Source: Chlamydiota bacterium (GTDB lineage: Bacteria > Chlamydiota > Chlamydiia > Chlamydiales > VGMA01). From it: DNA of 10,492 nt. Location: assembly GCA_016866575.1 (NCBI GenBank), contig VGMA01000054.1, forward strand, positions 1 to 10,492, written 5' to 3'. The translations under genes were made by a program, and so were the position numbers. This document shows positions 6,134 to 10,492 of the stretch, piece by piece. The notes below the pieces were generated by a model that made no database searches, had not been told where the DNA came from, and was given only the letters and a program-made list of their open reading frames with translations. The stretch's first letter is position 1, and each line of letters starts with the position of its first letter.

Positions 6134-6863
6134 GATAAAAGATCGCTTAGAAATTCGCCATCTCCATCTTTCAACGGTTGACTCTACTCAAGATTTTATT
6201 CAGCGGGAATTAAAAAACATTGACCCCTCTCTTCTTTTCGCTGTTACTGCAGATGAACAAACAAGAGGGCATGGCCAGGGAAATAAAAGCTGGTTTTCTC
6301 CTAATAAAAAAAATGTCTACCTCTCATTCCATTTTATAAGCAAACCTTCCCCCAATCTAGCGCAGCTTTTGAGTATTAGCGCTCTGAGTGTTTTATTGGA
6401 ATTGGGAGTGAATGCAAGATTTAAATGGCCAAACGATCTTTTAGTCGATGACAAGAAAATCGCGGGGGCTATTGCAAAAATGTGTGATGATCATCACGCA
6501 GTATTAGGTATTGGGCTTAATGTTCTACTCACTTCTGATGAGTGCAATAAAATCGATCAAAAAGCAACCTCGCTATTGATAGAGACTAAAAAGAAGATTC
6601 ACCCTCATGCCATAGCAGAAAAAATCATCCTGCAATTTCGAGAAGATCTTTTTTCTTATACCAATTTAGGTTTTTCTTTCTTTAATGATCAGATCAATTC
6701 TCATTTAGCCTACAAAAATGAGCTGATTTATCTAGAGATCAGAAATGAAAAAATCAAGGGCACTCTTGTTGAAATAAACAACGAAGGAGCCCTTGTTATT
6801 GAGATCAATAAAATCAAAAAAACTTATTTCACAGGCTCCATCAAGCCCTATTTCCTTGAATAA
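6132..6863 (+). CDS. birA: Biotin--protein ligase, short non-repressor form
   Basis: It activates biotin with ATP and transfers it to a lysine of biotin carrier protein, here probably of acetyl-CoA carboxylase. The start at 6132 gives 243 residues beginning MIKDRLEIRH; the longer frame from 6009 would add a stretch read inside rodA. There is no N-terminal helix-turn-helix, so it is the enzyme-only class. Seen motifs: STVDSTQD at 14-21, the biotinyl-adenylate loop TRGHGQGNKSWFSP at 44-57, YLS at 63-65, KWPNDLLVDDKKIAGAI at 98-114 and LGIGLNV at 125-131, with a small C-terminal beta domain (IKGTLVEINNEGALVIE). The loop has Gln49 where E. coli has Arg118. No Shine-Dalgarno is visible. The 3' end overlaps the convergent next gene by 16 bases. 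Confidence 0.92.
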   Translation: MIKDRLEIRHLHLSTVDSTQDFIQRELKNIDPSLLFAVTADEQTRGHGQGNKSWFSPNKKNVYLSFHFISKPSPNLAQLLSISALSVLLELGVNARFKWPNDLLVDDKKIAGAIAKMCDDHHAVLGIGLNVLLTSDECNKIDQKATSLLIETKKKIHPHAIAEKIILQFREDLFSYTNLGFSFFNDQINSHLAYKNELIYLEIRNEKIKGTLVEINNEGALVIEINKIKKTYFTGSIKPYFLE

Positions 6864-8386
6864 GCGCTGATATTTTTAAGAAGTCCATACATCACATCTT
6901 GGGCACAAAACCGCTCTACTTTTGCTAATATTTTTGCTAAAGCTTCATGTCCTATTTCTACAAATAGACCTTTTTCAAGACCGAATGCTGCACTTGTAAA
7001 TTTATTTGCCATATCAAATATATATCTTTTATTTTCTTCTTTGACGTGTGAAATACAGTACTTTATAGGAGATGCTTTCTTTTTCACTTTTGAACGAATA
7101 TAGGCATTTACTTCCTCTAGTATAGAGGATGCGATATCTTGATAATGAAGATTCAGCTGATCAGAGATGATTTCGTAAATAGCATCTTCAGCTTCTAGTT
7201 TGATATATCTAAAAACCGGAAAAGAGCTTCTAATCACAAGATCTGAGAGCTGCAAATAGTTTTCAAAATAGATCTCAACTTCTTTGCCCTCAGATAATAC
7301 AATACCATGTTTTAAGACCCGATTCTCCGCTCTTGCAAGTATTCTACTTTCTAAAATAAATTTTTTTAATTGCTCAATATCGCTAAAAACGCCTTTTGGG
7401 AAAAATGTAGAAAACTTTTTTTCCCCTTTTGGACTAAGAAAATTTCCTGCATATACTCCAGTTTCTTCATTTTCTATTGAAGGGGGATTAAAAGCGGGCT
7501 CTTGCTCTCCAGGGGCTATCCAGTGGAATCCTTCATAAGGATCGATGAGGTGATTATCATCGACAAAAGGGAATGTCATATTTCTTCTAGAGGGGCTTAG
7601 CATGGATGAAGGAGTTGTCGAAAAAGATTCTATAGATTTTACAGGACTTACAAAACTAAAATCTTCATTTTCGGGATTTGACATATGAGGCACCAAAGTG
7701 CCAAGAAGTTCTACAAGCTGAGGAGAATTTTTCAAAATATTCACTTCTTGCGTCCCTGCCAACCTAGCTTCTTCTTGCATGTGAGAAAAGTGCATTTGCA
7801 CAACTTTCTCTGTGATTCTTTTAGCTACCTGAGTCTTTTTTTCGCCACTCACCTCTTTGCCTTTTAGGGTTCTTTTTGCTCTACGAACAACCTCTTGCGT
7901 TCCAGGAGATAGTGTTGTTTCCAGGTCATTAAATTTGCCGTCATCTACTTTTTTATCTAGTTCCTTCAAATCTCCCGGAGTTACTTGATCTGTAGCTGCT
8001 TTAGTTACTAGTGGAGATTCAAAACTTTGCTTTAATAGGGTTGTAGAAACACCAGCAGGTGATTGATGGGGTGTTATCTGCTTTGGTTTAGCTGTTGGCG
8101 AAGAAGGTACATACATAAAATCTAGTGCTGAATCAGAGCTCGAAGAGCCAAATAGAAAACTACCTCCTTTCTTAGAACATTTTTTCGGACGCTCTTCTGT
8201 CGTTGTTTCAAAATAATTTGTATCACTAAGGCGCTCTTCAACATCATAAGTCGGCTCTTCGACATCGCTGCCAAAAGTTAAGCTTCTGGCTCTTGCCTGC
8301 GTCCTAGGTAAAGATGGCTCTTCAAAATGTGTTTGATAATTTGTTCCTTTCCAATATTGTTTAATAGAATCAGAAGTGTTATACAT
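6848..8386 (-). CDS. Hypothetical 512-residue protein with disordered Ser/Thr-Pro-rich N-terminal part
   Basis: I do not recognise this protein. Residues 1-330 look disordered: rich in Ser, Thr, Pro, Glu and Lys, with a poly-Ser patch (80-86). There are 12 Ser-Pro or Thr-Pro pairs, 11 of them between 96 and 319; SPVK (247), SPSR (264) and SPIK (439) fit the proline-directed kinase pattern S/T-P-x-K/R. Basic clusters lie at 168-178 and 183-190. Residues about 335-512 appear folded and mostly helical, with a hydrophobic-amphipathic pattern and no membrane segment. There is no Sec signal; the first residues (MYNTSDSIKQ) would suit a type III secretion start, so a chlamydial effector is one possibility, not shown. 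A strong AAGGGGG ribosome binding site precedes the ATG. It starts 40 bases after the nifU stop on the same strand. Confidence 0.85.
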   Translation of the reverse strand: MYNTSDSIKQYWKGTNYQTHFEEPSLPRTQARARSLTFGSDVEEPTYDVEERLSDTNYFETTTEERPKKCSKKGGSFLFGSSSSDSALDFMYVPSSPTAKPKQITPHQSPAGVSTTLLKQSFESPLVTKAATDQVTPGDLKELDKKVDDGKFNDLETTLSPGTQEVVRRAKRTLKGKEVSGEKKTQVAKRITEKVVQMHFSHMQEEARLAGTQEVNILKNSPQLVELLGTLVPHMSNPENEDFSFVSPVKSIESFSTTPSSMLSPSRRNMTFPFVDDNHLIDPYEGFHWIAPGEQEPAFNPPSIENEETGVYAGNFLSPKGEKKFSTFFPKGVFSDIEQLKKFILESRILARAENRVLKHGIVLSEGKEVEIYFENYLQLSDLVIRSSFPVFRYIKLEAEDAIYEIISDQLNLHYQDIASSILEEVNAYIRSKVKKKASPIKYCISHVKEENKRYIFDMANKFTSAAFGLEKGLFVEIGHEALAKILAKVERFCAQDVMYGLLKNISAYSRK

Positions 8387-8412
8387 TTTACCCCCTTAAT
8401 TTAGGGTAAAAT
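8385..8412 (-). promoter_or_regulatory. Inverted repeat covering the ribosome binding site and start of the 512-residue gene
   Basis: ATTTTACCC (8385-8393) and GGGTAAAAT (8404-8412) are perfect 9-base inverted repeats with a 10-base spacer. On the minus strand the distal arm includes part of the GGGGG Shine-Dalgarno and the first two bases of the ATG (8384-8386). In mRNA it could form a hairpin that hides the start; as DNA it could be an operator. No T-run follows in either direction, so it is not a terminator for nifU. Confidence 0.5.
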
Positions 8413-8426
8413 AGTAGCAAAAAAGA

Positions 8427-9203
8427 TTAATGAAATAAAGACAAATCAGGAATGACAATAAGCTCCGGGTGGACTTTGGATCTAAGAATATGCTGTATCG
8501 CACTCAATGTTGATCCTGTTGCTGCATGGCAAGTTGTACATGATCCTTGATAGCCTATCAACACTTCTATACCATCTTTGATATCTAAAACTTCAACGCC
8601 GCCGGCGTCAAGCTCTACGTATGGGGTAATTTCTTTTGCAACTACATCTTTAATAACCGCCATTTGCTCTTCTTTAGAAAGCTCTTGCCAGTTAGGCAAA
8701 GAAGTTATTTCTTCTGAGGTCATATGAACAGGCGTCATTACATAGCCATCTTGAACTTCGATATCTTTACACAGCTCTAGAGCTTTATCCAAGGCGGTTA
8801 AAACGGTATTGATAAATTTACCCGCTTCTTCTGGAAATGCTGCTTGCATGCTTTTATCTCGAACTTCATTATCGATGAGATCAGCTGAAATTCTTCCTGC
8901 TTGTAAATGGTTTTTTCTAAGTACCAAACCTGAAAGCACTTCCGCAGCACCTATAAGAGCTGTTTGACCAAAGCACTGGAATTTTACATCGGCAATTACA
9001 CCATCTTCTTTATCTATTACTAGATAAAAACGAACAATCTGCCCTTTGTCTAGCTGACCTTCTTCACCAATCACAAGTCTTAACTGATCGCTAGGAACAT
9101 CTTCATTTCGTATGCTACCTGCGAATTTTGGAGCTAAAATTCTTCTTTTGAGAGCTCTTGAATACTTAGCCCAAGCAAAAGGCTCATACAACTGATGGAT
9201 CAT
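8427..9203 (-). CDS. nifU: NifU-like protein: degenerate IscU-like half plus C-terminal Nfu domain
   Basis: NifU proteins assemble or carry iron-sulfur clusters. This 258-residue product has two parts. Residues about 10-150 follow the IscU-like scaffold fold (LAPKFAGSI, then IADVKFQCFGQTALIGAAEVLSG, RISADLI), but the three ligand cysteines are not at their usual places; only Cys77 and Cys145 occur, and the FGC position is FGQ (Gln80). Residues about 180-255 are an Nfu domain with YVELDAGGVEVLDI and the cluster-binding CTTC at 222-225. There is no ferredoxin-like middle domain as in Azotobacter NifU. Its ATG overlaps the stop of the nifS-like gene (ATGA at 9200-9203), so the two are translated together. 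A role as [4Fe-4S] carrier through the Nfu domain is the safest inference. Confidence 0.9.
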   Translation of the reverse strand: MIHQLYEPFAWAKYSRALKRRILAPKFAGSIRNEDVPSDQLRLVIGEEGQLDKGQIVRFYLVIDKEDGVIADVKFQCFGQTALIGAAEVLSGLVLRKNHLQAGRISADLIDNEVRDKSMQAAFPEEAGKFINTVLTALDKALELCKDIEVQDGYVMTPVHMTSEEITSLPNWQELSKEEQMAVIKDVVAKEITPYVELDAGGVEVLDIKDGIEVLIGYQGSCTTCHAATGSTLSAIQHILRSKVHPELIVIPDLSLFH

Positions 9204-10324
9204 CCTCTTAACCCCCGAGTCATGCTTGTATATTTTTCGATGATGACATGGATCATGCCAACCACTTTTTTTATTTCTGTTTCAGCCACTTGATGAGTGA
9301 ACCCGAAGCTAACGCTAGAGCGGGCTACAAAAGGATCTATGCCTGATTTTATAAGAAGGTGGTCCAAAGTTTGCGATCTAGCTCCTCCTATACTGATATA
9401 AATACCTCTTTCTGCAAGCTCAAAAGCTAGAGCTTCTGCTGCGATATAAGGAAAAGCCATGACTGAAACGTTTGGAAGTCTTCTTTGATCTTCGTTTAGA
9501 CATAAAACTTCAGGTATCTTGAGTTTAAGCTCTTCTTCGAATTCGCTACGCAGCCTTGCCATCTCGAGCAATCCTGTTTCCATCTGATCGATCATGATTT
9601 TAGCCATCTCCCCCATGGTAATTAAAGATGGGAGCGATATAGGTGTATTTTGCTTGCCGATGGACTTCGAAATTGGCTCTAAAAATTGTGCGATAGAAGA
9701 GCCTTTTTTAGCAAAAAGCGCTCCTGAACCTGGGGGAAGATAAAAACTTGAACCGCTAAAAGTGATAAAATCAACAGGCAAATCTTGATAGCGAAAAAAT
9801 ACTCTTCCAAGCGCCTCTGTGATGCGCACATGGAGTAGTACTTTATTTTTTTTACAAAGCTCCGCTATCTCATAAAGAGGTAAAATGGCTCCTGTCACAG
9901 GATGGGCCCATGTAAGGGTTACTAGACCCACTCTTGGACTCATCGCATTGCTTAGCATATCAGCACTTACCAATTGATAGCTGCATCCCGCTTTTTCAAA
10001 ACGTTTTAGCAATGAAAGAGTGCTTGATCCTTCTGAATCAAGCGATAGAATGTGGTGCTTTCCTGTTTCGAACATATGGTCAAAAAGGACATGGGAATAG
10101 ACATTTTCCATTGCTTCTTCTTCTGAAGAAAAAAAGAAGAACTGGTCGTCACTTTTAGCGCCGACGCTTTCATAAATCGCAGCCAAGCTTTCGTGAATTT
10201 TTCGATTGTCGACTTCGGCATAAGGGGCATCAAAGTGCAAAAACTTTTCCTTACACTCTTTTGTCCAAATTTCTATTGCCTCTTTGGCTACAGGACAATT
10301 GCCAAATACATCACAATTGATCAT
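9200..10324 (-). CDS. nifS: NifS-like (class V aminotransferase fold) protein lacking catalytic residues
   Basis: The fold is that of cysteine desulfurases, which take sulfur from cysteine for Fe-S assembly. The ATG at 10324 starts at MINCDVFGNCPVA, aligned to the family start (I-x-L-D-N-N-A-T-T-P-V), giving 374 residues; an ATG at 10381 would add 19 residues inside gpmA. GGAG lies just upstream. Recognisable landmarks: TGAILPLYEIAELCKK after the HPV at 141-143, VDFITFS at 184-190, GSGALFAKK about 199-207, and the C-terminal region near 308-345. The key residues are changed: the H-K of the PLP lysine motif is S192-S193, the catalytic Cys is Arg316, and the PLP-ring Asp is Arg167. A pseudoenzyme is likely (see findings). 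It overlaps gpmA by 14 bases and nifU by 4. Confidence 0.85.
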   Translation of the reverse strand: MINCDVFGNCPVAKEAIEIWTKECKEKFLHFDAPYAEVDNRKIHESLAAIYESVGAKSDDQFFFFSSEEEAMENVYSHVLFDHMFETGKHHILSLDSEGSSTLSLLKRFEKAGCSYQLVSADMLSNAMSPRVGLVTLTWAHPVTGAILPLYEIAELCKKNKVLLHVRITEALGRVFFRYQDLPVDFITFSGSSFYLPPGSGALFAKKGSSIAQFLEPISKSIGKQNTPISLPSLITMGEMAKIMIDQMETGLLEMARLRSEFEEELKLKIPEVLCLNEDQRRLPNVSVMAFPYIAAEALAFELAERGIYISIGGARSQTLDHLLIKSGIDPFVARSSVSFGFTHQVAETEIKKVVGMIHVIIEKYTSMTRGLRG

Positions 10325-10492
10325 CGCTCCATTTCCCTTCTCGGTACGAAAAGCAAACAGGATCCCCTGTTGCCATTTCAAGATTTATAACCTCTTCTTC
10401 TGTCAAATTTTTTATACCCATCACGATCGATCTAAGAGAATTTCCATGTGCTACAATCAAAACATTTTTCTTTTGCTCCATCAAAGGGATTA
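10311..10492 (-). CDS. gpmA: 2,3-bisphosphoglycerate-dependent phosphoglycerate mutase, C-terminal end
   Basis: Only the last 60 codons are in the window; the gene runs in from the right. It interconverts 3- and 2-phosphoglycerate in glycolysis. The frame reads PLMEQKKNVLIVAHGNSLRS, which is the family signature around the second catalytic His (AHGNSLR). It then reads ITEEE-like LTEEEVINLEMATGDPVCF, matching the C-terminal segment of GpmA, where a short acidic helix is followed by a T-G-x-P turn. It ends at TGA 10311-10313. The stop overlaps the start of the nifS-like gene by 14 bases, making a gpmA-nifS-nifU operon, as I recall from Chlamydia. The phosphohistidine motif (RHG) is outside the window. 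Confidence 0.92.
   Translation of the reverse strand, partial: IPLMEQKKNVLIVAHGNSLRSIVMGIKNLTEEEVINLEMATGDPVCFSYREGKWSDDQL

Noticed and set aside
6815..6848. GGCT-TGATGG-AGCC stem with a later T-run after the 512-residue gene (minus strand)
   Set aside because: Only four base pairs, and the T-run lies more than ten bases away, so it does not qualify as an intrinsic terminator.
10325..10381. Earlier ATG for the nifS-like gene
   Set aside because: It adds 19 residues read out of frame inside the conserved gpmA end. The family's N-terminal strand starts at the ATG at 10324, which has a nearby GGAG.

Overview
The window looks like chromosome from a member of the Chlamydiae, probably an environmental (non-Chlamydiaceae) lineage. 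Two local gene orders match what I recall of chlamydial genomes. One is tsp | rpsL-rpsG-fusA-rpsJ, with S10 placed behind EF-G instead of heading an S10 operon. The other is a gpmA-nifS-nifU / birA / rodA neighbourhood. Protein sequences fit too, but the species cannot be named from sequence alone. No tRNA, rRNA, CRISPR array, insertion sequence or phage gene was seen.

Layout. 1-644 (minus): N-terminal two thirds or less of a secreted tail-specific protease (Tsp), cut by the window edge. 645-812: divergent intergenic region. 813-4150 (plus): translation operon rpsL, rpsG, fusA, rpsJ, ended by a strong intrinsic terminator at 4163-4196. 4240-6133 (minus): tightly coupled rodA, an unrecognised 145-residue protein and a small BamE-like lipoprotein, with start/stop overlaps at both junctions. 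6132-6863 (plus): birA, whose start codon overlaps that of divergent rodA. 6848-8386 (minus): an unrecognised 512-residue protein with a disordered, Ser/Thr-Pro-rich N-terminal part and a helical C-terminal part. 8427-10492 (minus): overlapping gpmA (partial), nifS-like and nifU-like genes.

How the genes work together. The first block makes the 30S decoding-site proteins S12, S7 and S10 plus the translocase EF-G. The second block is envelope related: the RodA SEDS glycosyltransferase with a lipoprotein and a companion of unknown role. The third block pairs a glycolytic enzyme with a NifS/NifU couple that by family would do iron-sulfur cluster work.

Most notable points. (1) The NifS-like protein has lost essentially all recognisable catalytic and cofactor residues, including the PLP lysine and the sulfur-carrying cysteine. 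Its NifU partner has lost the scaffold cysteines of its IscU-like half but keeps the C-terminal CxxC. (2) S12 carries Arg at position 88, a change that gives streptomycin resistance in other bacteria. (3) BirA carries Gln where E. coli has Arg118, the position whose mutation makes biotinylation promiscuous. (4) The 512-residue orphan has 12 Ser/Thr-Pro sites, and a hairpin covers its ribosome binding site and start.
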